Source: Arcobacter venerupis
GTDB taxonomy: Bacteria > Campylobacterota > Campylobacteria > Campylobacterales > Arcobacteraceae
DNA: 64,000 nt
Reading direction: 5' to 3'
Assembly (NCBI RefSeq): GCF_013201665.1
Contig: NZ_CP053840.1
Coordinates: forward strand, 2,852,001-2,916,000
The stretch's first letter is position 1. Each line of letters starts with the position of its first letter. This document shows, piece after piece, positions 16,787 through 25,166 of the stretch. The position numbers and the translations under genes are program-made. Under the pieces are notes generated by a model. The model worked only from the letters and a program-made list of their open reading frames with translations, ran no database searches and was not told the origin of the DNA.

Positions 16787-18190
16787 TTATTCATAATCAT
16801 CAGTATTAGGTTCAAAACCAGTTTCATTTTTCAGTTTATTTTTTACAATTCTAAAATGTTTAGAAGAGTTTTTATAAGATATAAAGCCCATATGCTCTAA
16901 TTCATGACTCAAATATGATGAGGAATATGGATTATGCCCATGAGTGTTACACCAATTTTTAAAAGCACCAAATAATTCTATTAGTGAAGTACCTGTTTTA
17001 AAACTTTCATCAACTGCTTCATATTGTTCTTCTTCTACAAAACTTGCAACATGATTAGATGATTCTTTATAAGTGTTCATTGCTTCTTTCATAGCAACAG
17101 CTTCTGTGAATTTTCCTTGTTTATTTAATCTTTGCATACCTTTTATTGCAAAATTTAATATTGCTGGAAGTTCATTTGCTATAACTTTTGATTCAAGTTC
17201 ATAATCTTTATCTTCATCTTTAATGATATTTTTAAAGGGAACTAGAAGTAATCTTCTATAAAATCCAAATGAATTATCCCCATTATGAAATGGCAATTTA
17301 TTAGTTGCTACAAAGAGTTTTGGTAGATTCTCTATTGTATAAATATCTTTAAATAGATATTTACCAAGAACAGGTTCGCCACTTACTATTTTTTTAAAGG
17401 CTGATGTTTCAAGTCCATTCCTCTTAGCATCACTGCTAATATTTAATAATTTCCCATCCATTAATGCACATTTGAGCATATCACCCATATCAGTTATTTC
17501 AACAACTGATATATTTTCAACACCAAACAAAGCTTTAGTTATATTTATTAATGTACTTTTTCCATTTGAACCATCGCCATATGCAAAAAATGCTTTTTCA
17601 TATTTTTTAGAATTGTTATCTAAAACATATCCTAAAAATTCCCCTAAAACATCTTTTAAATCTTCATCTACAAGAGATGTTTTTAAGAATTTATCAAATA
17701 CTGGTGATGTTGCATTTTCATCATAATCATAAGGTAATTGATAAGTAAAATTGTATTTTTCATCATGTGGCAAAACTTCAATTTTTCCATCTTTATGAAT
17801 TGCTAATACATTTGATTTCATATTTATGTATGTTACATTTGAATTCTTAGGAATATATAATTCATGGAACTCTGTAAATAATTCATTCAATACTGCACTA
17901 ATTAAATTACTTGGTACAGCTCTAACTGCATTAAATTTCATTATTAGTCTTTTGATATAATTTTCTGCTTTCGCCATTGAATTTATTGGAATATATCTTC
18001 CATTATAATAAATCCAAATTCTACCAGCAGAGGCAATAATTTTATGGGGAGTTTGTTTTAATATCTCAATACAATACTCCAATGGTGTTCTTTGTATAAC
18101 TTCACCCTTTTTGTCTTTTTTTGCTTCTAATTTATTTACCTTATCAATAATTTCTACGAAAACATGATTTAATAATTCTCTTTCATTCAT
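16787..18190 (-). CDS. SF3 helicase, phage/plasmid P4-type replication protein
   Basis: 467 residues. A D5_N-like region (about 70-190) leads to a superfamily 3 helicase ATPase with Walker A GDGSNGKST (205-213), Walker B-type LLNISSDA, sensor segment LFVATNKLPF and arginine-containing GFYRRLLLVPF. A C-terminal winged-helix region follows (SSYLSHELEHMGF). Such proteins melt the origin and unwind DNA for satellites and phages. It overlaps the primase stop by four bases and works with it. Together they suggest the element could replicate after excision. Confidence 0.92.
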   Translation of the reverse strand: MNERELLNHVFVEIIDKVNKLEAKKDKKGEVIQRTPLEYCIEILKQTPHKIIASAGRIWIYYNGRYIPINSMAKAENYIKRLIMKFNAVRAVPSNLISAVLNELFTEFHELYIPKNSNVTYINMKSNVLAIHKDGKIEVLPHDEKYNFTYQLPYDYDENATSPVFDKFLKTSLVDEDLKDVLGEFLGYVLDNNSKKYEKAFFAYGDGSNGKSTLINITKALFGVENISVVEITDMGDMLKCALMDGKLLNISSDAKRNGLETSAFKKIVSGEPVLGKYLFKDIYTIENLPKLFVATNKLPFHNGDNSFGFYRRLLLVPFKNIIKDEDKDYELESKVIANELPAILNFAIKGMQRLNKQGKFTEAVAMKEAMNTYKESSNHVASFVEEEQYEAVDESFKTGTSLIELFGAFKNWCNTHGHNPYSSSYLSHELEHMGFISYKNSSKHFRIVKNKLKNETGFEPNTDDYE

Positions 18191-19020
18191 AAAATAATTT
18201 CCTTTAATAATATCCCATCAGTACCACAAGAAACGCACTTTGCATAAACATTATTGGTATTTAGATAGATAAAACATGAAGGGTTTTTATCTTCATGCTG
18301 TGGATTTAAAAAGCAATGACAAGGAATTGCACTATTACTAACTTTAATGTTGTTAATAATATAATCCAGTATATCTGTTGCTTTAATGCCATTTTGGTAA
18401 TAAGTAACTTGACTGTTCAAATCTAAATCAACTCTTTTCTTACTATTAGTTGATTTAAAGCTATTCAAAATAGAAGAAGTTAGGTTTGGCGACGGAACTT
18501 CTTCATTTTTTTCTATTAATGTATCAAATTTACTTACTTCAAAAAACTTGCCACTATTACTATAATAGACTTCCTGATTAGGATTAGGACTATAATATCT
18601 AGCAGGGTCACTACAAGCTATGTCAGCATCATAAAACCTTGTAAGATATCTCATTAATTTAGAATAATATTCCATATCAATAATCGATTGATTTAGAGGT
18701 AAAATTACTCTATATCTATCAGCAACTAATCCTTTTTTTTCAATTTGATGAGATTTTGTGGTAACTATCAAAGATTTGAACTCTTTGAAAGTTTCTATCC
18801 CTTCTTCAAGTGTTTGTCCATCATCAATATCTAGGATAATAGTAGATACACCTTTTGCGGAAATATTGTTTCTCTTACCATTTTTAAATTTTGTTGCACT
18901 ATATTCATATAGTGCAGTAACTTTAGAAATATCTTCCCAATTACCAGTAGTCCATTTTAAATTATTGGCATGAGGTAAAGAATCGATATTTACTGAAATT
19001 CGGATCAAAAATTTATGCAT
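18187..19020 (-). CDS. Archaeo-eukaryotic-type primase with zinc finger
   Basis: 277 residues from the ATG at 19020, chosen for its AAAAGGAATTCA ribosome site; an upstream in-frame ATG at 19086 lacks one. The AEP catalytic motifs are visible: TIILDIDDG (metal-binding Asp pair), TTKSHQ (SxH) and SDPARYYSP. A C-terminal CHC2-like zinc finger, CHCFLNPQHEDKNPSC with CVSC, follows. The protein makes primers for the coupled SF3 helicase. This primase-helicase pair is typical of integrated satellites and small plasmids. Confidence 0.85.
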   Translation of the reverse strand: MHKFLIRISVNIDSLPHANNLKWTTGNWEDISKVTALYEYSATKFKNGKRNNISAKGVSTIILDIDDGQTLEEGIETFKEFKSLIVTTKSHQIEKKGLVADRYRVILPLNQSIIDMEYYSKLMRYLTRFYDADIACSDPARYYSPNPNQEVYYSNSGKFFEVSKFDTLIEKNEEVPSPNLTSSILNSFKSTNSKKRVDLDLNSQVTYYQNGIKATDILDYIINNIKVSNSAIPCHCFLNPQHEDKNPSCFIYLNTNNVYAKCVSCGTDGILLKEIIL

Positions 19021-19204
19021 TGAATTCCTTTTATTTTCTTTTTCTAGCTTATAAATCATATTTCTTTTAGCTAGAAGCTTTAACATTGAATTTTTAAAGA
19101 TCGTAACAATTATTACTAATTGATAATGAAATTATAAATGATATTTTTCTATTTTATTCGATACAAAGTCCATAAATTAGGAACTTGTACATATATATAG
19201 GAAG

Positions 19205-19252
19205 TAGTACCATTAAAGCTTGTTACTAGTTCTAAGGTAAGTATTGGTACTA
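19205..19252. promoter_or_regulatory. Inverted TAGTACCA / TGGTACTA sites
   Basis: TAGTACCA (19205-19212) and TGGTACTA (19245-19252) form an 8-bp inverted pair 32 bases apart in the gap between the divergent primase and zinc-finger genes. It could be an operator for both promoters or part of the origin. GTACCA motifs recur near 9333-9383. Confidence 0.4.
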
Positions 19253-19278
19253 TTTGCCATATATAATTGGGTGGATTT

Positions 19279-19980
19279 ATGAAAGATTTTAGATATAAAA
19301 ATTATAAAAAAATACTTTTTGAGGAGAAATTGAGTGGACCACTTAAATTTTGTCCTTATTGCAGGGTAATTTTTAATAGTACAAAATACTATGAATATAC
19401 AAATGATAATAAATATAAATGTTTATCTTGCGATAAGGAAGATATCTCTCACGATACTTACGCTAGTCAACAAAGAAATGGACAAAATTATAAAATAAAT
19501 AATAGAAATGATAAAAAGGAAATTAACGCTTTTATTTTGAAAGAAATATTGAAGTTAATTAATGAAGGTTTTAGTCAAGAACAAATTTATGAAATAACTC
19601 ACTTTTCAAGAATTAGAATTGCTAAAATTGTAAATAGAGATAAGACAGAAAAAGGAATACCTCATTCTAAAAAAACTTTTTTTAATAATTATTTGAAAAT
19701 AGATTTAGCATTGATAGAAAAAGTTTGTAAAAATGAATTTCTGAAAGATGAGGAGAAAAAACTATTGATTACTGCATCATTGAAATTCGGTTGTAGTTTT
19801 GATTTTATAGCAAAAGTTTTTCATCTAAGCAAACGAGAAATCAGCACTTACAAAAAGAAATTATCAGATGATGATTTGAAAGAATTAATTAGAAATAAAA
19901 AACAATATCAAATACAATATATTGATAATCCTTCTTCAATTGGTTATAACATAAGCATAAAAAATTTAATAGTAAAATAG
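19279..19980 (+). CDS. Zinc-finger/HTH protein, probable element regulator
   Basis: 233 residues from the ATG at 19279, preceded by GGTGGA; a TTG at 19267 is less likely. A treble zinc finger, CPYC (about 26-29) and CLSC (about 48-51), is followed by a helical region with two helix-turn-helix-like stretches: GFSQEQIYEITHFSRIRIAK and CSFDFIAKVFHLSKREISTY. No family recognised. It is divergent from the primase and probably controls the replication block. It ends 10 bases before hairpin B. Confidence 0.7.
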   Translation: MKDFRYKNYKKILFEEKLSGPLKFCPYCRVIFNSTKYYEYTNDNKYKCLSCDKEDISHDTYASQQRNGQNYKINNRNDKKEINAFILKEILKLINEGFSQEQIYEITHFSRIRIAKIVNRDKTEKGIPHSKKTFFNNYLKIDLALIEKVCKNEFLKDEEKKLLITASLKFGCSFDFIAKVFHLSKREISTYKKKLSDDDLKELIRNKKQYQIQYIDNPSSIGYNISIKNLIVK

Positions 19981-19990
19981 TAATAATTGA

Positions 19991-20030
19991 ACCCGTACCC
20001 GCCCGTGAATTTTTATGGGCGGGTACGGGT
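19991..20030. terminator. GC-rich hairpin B (terminator)
   Basis: ACCCGTACCCGCCC pairs perfectly with GGGCGGGTACGGGT around a short AT loop and is followed by GATATTTTTA. It ends the zinc-finger gene and shares its core and loop with hairpin A at 16732-16769. Confidence 0.75.
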
Positions 20031-20564
20031 GATATTTTTATAAAATTACTCAAAAAAACTTAGCAAAATCATAAATTAAGACATTTTTTAGTCAGAGGGA
20101 AAAACCAAAATCATGAATATAGCCTATTTCTCGAATCCCTTGATATATACCTCGCCGGATAAGGAATTTGGCTGGATTATTCTCCATCTAGATTTATTTC
20201 AATAATAAAATTCGAGAAAGTTCCAAAACCTACAGTTTGTGGAACTTATTTTTAAAACTTAGATATTTTTAAATTCTAAGTATGAATTATTGTAGCCGGA
20301 TCATAAAAAGCACATCATAAACTTAAAATTTATTTAAGAAATATCTACAAAAATACTTTATTTAAGGTGTTTATAGACATTTTGATATACAATATTTTGG
20401 GCATATTATTTGTTGATTTTTAGGATGTTTTATATAGAATATGTATTCAATAAGTAGTTCAATCATGTTATAAAAAAGTTAAATAATTAAAAATTGTAAT
20501 TTAGAAAGAGCCGTTTATAGCTTTAATGCAAAAATACAATCGTATAAAATTATCAAGGGATACA
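20031..20564. other. Long spacer before the NTPase gene, with att-like core
   Basis: About 530 bases without a convincing gene. It includes the att-like core at 20149-20158 and an imperfect hairpin, GTTCCAAAAC with GTTTGTGGAAC, at about 20219-20245. Its GTTCCA arms recall the inverted repeat after the NTPase gene. The promoter of the NTPase gene must lie in the last 250 bases, which are very AT-rich. Confidence 0.5.
20149..20158 (+). repeat. Internal att-like core (10 nt)
   Basis: ACCTCGCCGG is the same orientation and sequence as the core in the tRNA-Ser half-sites and at 14467-14482. With eight of ten bases G or C, it is improbable by chance here. It marks the left side of the block that holds the large NTPase. 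Confidence 0.55.
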
Positions 20565-23500
20565 ATGCAACATCATGCAAATACATTAAAAGCATTATCA
20601 GATATTACAGATGCAGGATTGTTTGAAAGGTTAGCTACTGCTGTATTGAGAGAATCTAATCCACTGTATGAATCATTAATCCATACGGGAACAAATACAA
20701 GTGGACAAACCGTAAAAAGTCCTATTGATGGAATAACATTTGTAAGTGGAGCCAATCCTCCTCATATGATTTGTGTTCACCATACAACGGGAGATAGAGA
20801 TGAGTTAGAAAAAAAATTGTTAAAAGACTCTTCAAAAATAAAGTCTAAAAAAAATATTATATACCCTGATGGAGATATTTTAAAAACGATTAAACTTCAT
20901 AAAGAAGAAAGACTTAAACAACCTACATTAAAAACTACTTTAATTTTGACTTTTACTTCTGAGCCATCTCAAGAAGTTATAAGAAAATCAGAAGAAATTG
21001 TAATAGCTGAGGAAATTGTAATTGATTTTTGGTCTGCTTCTAGGATTGCACATTTTCTTGATACAAAACCAAATGGACAATATATTAGAAAACAATATCT
21101 GCATATAACCCAAGAGAGAATATCTTCCAAACTTTTATTAGAGTTATCTAAAAAAAGTATTGCTAATTTTATTATATATAATCAAGATAGCTGGATAGAA
21201 AGAGATTTGGATAAGCAGTTGAAAGTTCTTGAAAAATCAGGCTTGACAATACTTTCAGGGGAATCAGGAAATGGAAAGAGTGTAGCTTGCTATAAATATC
21301 TTACTCAACATATTCAAGATGGTGGTTATGGGTTTATTTTAACAGATGAAGTTTTAGTTCAATCTCAAACCCTTGAAGAAGCTATTCGTAAAACACTTTT
21401 AAATTTGCATCCGTCCTTGACAAATGATTGTGGATACGATGTCTTAGAAATGACTACAACAGATAAGCCTATTGTTTTAGTTCTTGAAGATATTAATACC
21501 TCTGGAAAAGCTAAGTTACTTCTTGAAAAAATCATCTCATGGAATGAACAACAAAAGAATAATAGTTTTTTCTTATGGGAAATACTTTGTCCTGTTTATC
21601 CAAAATTTGTTGGAGAACTTGATGAAAATATAGTTAAAAAGATAAACAGTCATGTTATCAGATGTTTAGAATTTTCAAAAAAAGAGGGTATTCAGGCTGT
21701 AGAAAAAAAACATGAATTATTATCTAGAAAAATTACTCCACTTGAAGCAGAAAATAGATCTTTAACTTTAGGTAATGACCCTTTATTAATTGCTTTATAT
21801 GATATAAATGAAAATTTAACATCCTCAGAGATTATTCGAGAATTTATTAATAGCAAAGTTATGAATCTTGCTCAAACACATATTGAATTTATGAGTTCAG
21901 ATTATTTAAACTCTCTTTTAAGTTTGATATTTAAACTGCTTTCAAATTATATTGTTCAGCCTAAATGGTCAGATATTGGGATAGTTAATCTTTCTAACGA
22001 AGAGAAAACTATGTTAAGACACTTAGCTCATCAAGGAGATATTTTTAGACTTAGTGGGACTATGGAAGAGCAAATTATTATTTTTAGACATGACCGTGTT
22101 TATAATTGGTTGGCTTCAAAAGCAATAGCTAAATTTATAAGCACAATAGAGTTAGATAACAGTTTTCTCAAAGAACCATATCTCGCTGAAATTATAGGAT
22201 TATCACTAAATGAAAATACTATAACAGATAAAATAATTGAATTTATAAAATTACATAATCCATTGGCTCTTTTTTATTCTTTACAAAAGTTTTCAATTGC
22301 AAATACAGATATAGAAAAAACAATTTTATCAGCCATATTGAATTGGTCAAGTAATGAGAAGATTCATAGTAGGTCAAATAAAAATTTAAGATTTGAATGT
22401 ATTCATTGTCTTTCTGAAACAGACTCACCTCATGCATTAGCAATATTACAGTATTTTAAAAATGATAATTACAGTTATGATAAAGCAGGATTTAGGAATG
22501 GAGACTTTGATAAAGGAATTACGCTTTGTCAACTTACACATCCTGGAGTGAGCTATATAGCTCATGAGCAATTAATGGAGTATATGATTACAAAGTATAG
22601 AGATGAATTAGTTGCTTTTGTTATAGAAAGATTGAATTCAAATCTCTCATCAAGTTTTGTTTTTGCCTCTTCTGAGCGTATTGGTATATTACGAATGTGT
22701 GGTTATTTAGCAGATGATAAATTATTTGATGTATTAAAAAAGTCTTGGGAATATGAAAATAATAAATCTGAGTTATTAGGTGATTACTTTTGGGCTTGTT
22801 CTCATTGTTGTGGGGATAATGCCTCTGTCTTACTTGAACCTATTTTTGATATGTGGGCATCCCTTTCTGATAAAGAAGAAACTGAAGGGTTCGGAACACC
22901 TAGAAATAGCTTTGCCGCGCATGAGATTCATTGGGCTTTAAAAAAATATGTCCCTAAAAAAGCTATTGATTATTTTATAGAGCAGACAAAAAGAGAAGAA
23001 TTAACATGGCCTATCACATATATGCTACATGGTATAGACCATCCCAATGTAGTGAATTATATAGCTCATTATTTTGCACAAAAAGAAGAAGAACTTGAAG
23101 ATACAGGCTATTCTAATCATTTTCTTTCTAGTTCTAGCGATGTTTGGAAAAGGAACAATAAAGCCATGTCTGAATCTTCCAAAGCTGAATTATATAAATT
23201 ATGGTCAAATATAAATTCAAGTAAGTATATAAGGCTACAATCATTTAAGCTTTGGTCTGCAACATATTTAGAATATGACAAGGAACTGTTAATTGATTTC
23301 CAACATGATACGGTTTTATATGATGCTATTTTACGACAAAGAATAGAGCAAAAAGATATTACAGCTATTCCCTTATTTATAGAAAAAATTAGAGACAGTA
23401 AAAACAGTGGTTATTGGTGGCAATTTGCTAGAGACTTTTGGACTTCCGATTTAAGTAAATTATTAGATGAAGAATTAGACAAGAAATCATATGATGAAAT

Positions 23501-24257
23501 AATGGATATAGAAGATTATAGTGTATCAATGATATCAGAATTAATTAATAAAATGAATATAAATGAAGCTGAACTCATTCTATTGAAACATTGGGATAAA
23601 ATTAAAAAGAGTCCAAGTTTTATTCAAACATCCTTATATATAGCATCTGATAAACTTATTAAATTAGTAGCTGAGACAATAAATAGTTCGTCTTCTCCAG
23701 ATACTTTTTTTATTCATATTAGTTCTCATTATGGTATCATGAACAAAAACCATAAAGGTATTACAAATATTAGACAGTTAGAAGTTTTAATACCATATTT
23801 AGGATATATAAGTGAGATGGAGTTGTTTTTTATTGCCGACCTGTGCAATAAAAAAGGCTACTTTGAATTTAGAAAAAAATATTTAGATATTTATTTAAAA
23901 GATGAAAAATATAAGAATACTCAATATTCATCAGAAAAAGAAATTATTACATCACTTAATAAAAAGCTTAACGAAACACATTTTTGGCATTTAGAACATT
24001 GGGTTGATATGGTTTTAAACACAGGAATATCAAAAGCTGAACTTATGAATATTGTTTTTAAGTGGATTAAATCACAAAATAATATTGACTTAAAAATGAT
24101 TAATATTGCACTTGTGATATTAATCCACATAGGAAGTTGGAATCATTATTCTGAGTTATTGAAGGTGCGGGAAGGTATCAAAGATAAATATATAGAAGAG
24201 TTTGAAAATGCTTTATTTTTGATTCAACGACGAGAATTAAATTTTAGAGTCAAGTAA
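20565..24257 (+). CDS. Large STAND-like P-loop NTPase, candidate antiphage protein
   Basis: About 1230 residues in three parts. The N-terminal 90 residues (ALSDITDAGLFERLATAVL, then SPIDGITFV and HMICVHHTT) look like a degenerate restriction-endonuclease-type fold: an Asp in the DG motif, but His-Thr where E/Q-x-K is usual. A P-loop NTPase follows with Walker A GESGNGKS (232-239) and Walker B IVLVLEDIN (303-311). The remaining 750 residues are helical repeats, as in sensor arms of STAND proteins. The ATG at 20565 has AAGGG five bases away; an ATG at 20526 adds 13 residues but lacks this. It is the only gene of its island block, next to the right attachment site. Effector-NTPase-sensor layout and location suggest phage defence; no known family is claimed. 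Confidence 0.75.
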   Translation: MQHHANTLKALSDITDAGLFERLATAVLRESNPLYESLIHTGTNTSGQTVKSPIDGITFVSGANPPHMICVHHTTGDRDELEKKLLKDSSKIKSKKNIIYPDGDILKTIKLHKEERLKQPTLKTTLILTFTSEPSQEVIRKSEEIVIAEEIVIDFWSASRIAHFLDTKPNGQYIRKQYLHITQERISSKLLLELSKKSIANFIIYNQDSWIERDLDKQLKVLEKSGLTILSGESGNGKSVACYKYLTQHIQDGGYGFILTDEVLVQSQTLEEAIRKTLLNLHPSLTNDCGYDVLEMTTTDKPIVLVLEDINTSGKAKLLLEKIISWNEQQKNNSFFLWEILCPVYPKFVGELDENIVKKINSHVIRCLEFSKKEGIQAVEKKHELLSRKITPLEAENRSLTLGNDPLLIALYDINENLTSSEIIREFINSKVMNLAQTHIEFMSSDYLNSLLSLIFKLLSNYIVQPKWSDIGIVNLSNEEKTMLRHLAHQGDIFRLSGTMEEQIIIFRHDRVYNWLASKAIAKFISTIELDNSFLKEPYLAEIIGLSLNENTITDKIIEFIKLHNPLALFYSLQKFSIANTDIEKTILSAILNWSSNEKIHSRSNKNLRFECIHCLSETDSPHALAILQYFKNDNYSYDKAGFRNGDFDKGITLCQLTHPGVSYIAHEQLMEYMITKYRDELVAFVIERLNSNLSSSFVFASSERIGILRMCGYLADDKLFDVLKKSWEYENNKSELLGDYFWACSHCCGDNASVLLEPIFDMWASLSDKEETEGFGTPRNSFAAHEIHWALKKYVPKKAIDYFIEQTKREELTWPITYMLHGIDHPNVVNYIAHYFAQKEEELEDTGYSNHFLSSSSDVWKRNNKAMSESSKAELYKLWSNINSSKYIRLQSFKLWSATYLEYDKELLIDFQHDTVLYDAILRQRIEQKDITAIPLFIEKIRDSKNSGYWWQFARDFWTSDLSKLLDEELDKKSYDEIMDIEDYSVSMISELINKMNINEAELILLKHWDKIKKSPSFIQTSLYIASDKLIKLVAETINSSSSPDTFFIHISSHYGIMNKNHKGITNIRQLEVLIPYLGYISEMELFFIADLCNKKGYFEFRKKYLDIYLKDEKYKNTQYSSEKEIITSLNKKLNETHFWHLEHWVDMVLNTGISKAELMNIVFKWIKSQNNIDLKMINIALVILIHIGSWNHYSELLKVREGIKDKYIEEFENALFLIQRRELNFRVK

Positions 24258-24314
24258 TAACTTGATACTTTAAATAACAGCAGATACACACTCCGCAAGT
24301 AAGTTGCTAAACCT

Positions 24315-24380
24315 CTTACTTTTGGAACACGAAGTACTCATATTAGTTTTCCCTGTTCCACAAAGTGTTCCAAAAGTAAG
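24315..24380. repeat. Perfect 16-bp inverted repeat after the NTPase gene
   Basis: CTTACTTTTGGAACAC (24315-24330) and GTGTTCCAAAAGTAAG (24365-24380) are exact reverse complements 34 bases apart. No U run follows, so it is not a plain terminator. It might be a recombination-related structure or an RNA stem. Confidence 0.6.
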
Positions 24381-24450
24381 AAATGACAAAACTCCACAAC
24401 CTTTAAGAAAATTTGGAACAAAAAAAAGTATATAAATTTACCCTGACTAA

Positions 24451-24600
24451 ATCCGGTCAAAACTGGGTCAAATTAGTGAAAAAAAAAGAGTTAAATGAAT
24501 ATTTTATAAAAAAGTTAAGTTGTATTCTAACTCGCGGTTATAATAATTATTGCATTAAATTAAGAAAATTAACATGACAAATTCCGGTCAAAACTAGGTC
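24451..24600 (+). repeat. CCGGTCAAAACT direct repeats near right end
   Basis: ATCCGGTCAAAACTGGGTC (24451-24469) and TTCCGGTCAAAACTAGGTC (24582-24600) are near-identical and lie 50-200 bases inside the right tRNA-Cys. A related motif is at 9749-9767, inside the left end. They are candidate arm-type integrase sites. The sequence between them holds no gene. Confidence 0.5.
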
Positions 24601-24647
24601 TGAAAGTTAAAAAAAAGTTGTATTTGAAATTGATTGAGATTGAAAAG

Positions 24648-24723
24648 TGGAGGAGGTAGTCGGACTCGAACCAACGCATGTCGGATTTGCAATCCGAGGC
24701 ATTACCAGCTTTGCTATACCTCC
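24648..24723 (-). tRNA. tRNA-Cys(GCA), complete
   Basis: 5' GGAGGTA pairs with 3' TACCTCC; anticodon loop ATTGCAAAT gives GCA; T-arm GGTTCGAGTCC; CCA is encoded. It lies downstream of tRNA-Ser on the same strand. From the integration geometry it probably came in with the island, while the copy at 9489-9560 is the older one. The spacer between tRNA-Cys and tRNA-Ser differs by several bases between the two ends, which argues against a very recent local duplication. Confidence 0.93.
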
Positions 24724-24784
24724 AACAGAAATGTATAGACTAAAAGTGAAAATCATTTAAAATTTAAAAAGTTAGATGATTTTT

Positions 24785-24847
24785 TGAATAATGGCAGAGG
24801 GCAAGGGATTCGAACCCTCGGAGGCTTTCACCTCGCCGGTTTTCAAA
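24785..24847 (+). repeat. Right copy of the island's 63-nt direct repeat (attR)
   Basis: Identical to 9624-9686. It covers the 3' half of tRNA-Ser and seven bases beyond CCA, and ends inside the anticodon loop. The island therefore spans about 9687-24847. Confidence 0.85.
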
Positions 24848-24880
24848 ACCGGTACGATAGACCAACTCTGTCAACCCTCT
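24792..24880 (-). tRNA. tRNA-Ser(UGA)
   Basis: 5' AGAGGGT pairs with 3' GCCCTCT (one G-U); the anticodon arm CCGGT-TTTGAAA-ACCGG gives UGA; a long variable arm (GCGAGGTGAAAGCCTCC) marks a class II serine tRNA; CCA is encoded. It is the island's integration target: the 5' half is chromosomal, while the 3' half appears supplied by the element and restores the gene. Confidence 0.95.
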
Positions 24881-24889
24881 ACATTATAA

Positions 24890-24976
24890 TGGTGCGAATG
24901 ATCGGAATCGAACCGATACTCCGAAACCGGAATTGGATTTTAAGTCCAACGCGTCTACCTGTTCCGCCACACTCGC
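24890..24976 (-). tRNA. tRNA-Leu(UAA)
   Basis: 5' GCGAGTG pairs with 3' CATTCGC; the anticodon arm TTGGA-CTTAAAA-TCCAA gives UAA; the long variable arm is present and CCA is encoded. It is 9 bases upstream of tRNA-Ser on the same strand, so the Leu-Ser-Cys genes form one transcript. Confidence 0.95.
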
Positions 24977-25123
24977 ACACTTCGTAAGTCAATTTAAAGT
25001 ATGTTCTACTTAAATTGGACTGGAATTATAATAGGTTTTTATTTATTTGTCAAGATGTTTTTAAAAAAATTTTGAAATTCTAATAAAATTATATATTTAA
25101 TAAAAATTGAACTGCAAAAAATG

Positions 25124-25129
25124 TATAAT
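25124..25129 (+). promoter_or_regulatory. Extended -10 promoter of ilvD
   Basis: TGTATAAT lies about 38 bases before the start codon. No good -35 at normal spacing is seen, which is common in this phylum. Confidence 0.55.
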
Positions 25130-25166
25130 CTAGCCATATAATTTATGCATATTTAAAGGATTAAAA

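Noticed and set aside
20113-20202. 30-codon frame beginning MNIAYFSNPL
   Set aside because: No ribosome site, and the frame runs through the att-like core; no sign of coding.
9624-24847. Intact prophage
   Set aside because: No capsid, portal, terminase, tail or lysis genes are present; only integration, replication and cargo genes are seen.
24784-24987. 67-codon frame across tRNA-Ser and tRNA-Leu on the forward strand
   Set aside because: It lies entirely over two well-folded tRNA genes on the other strand and is an antisense artefact.
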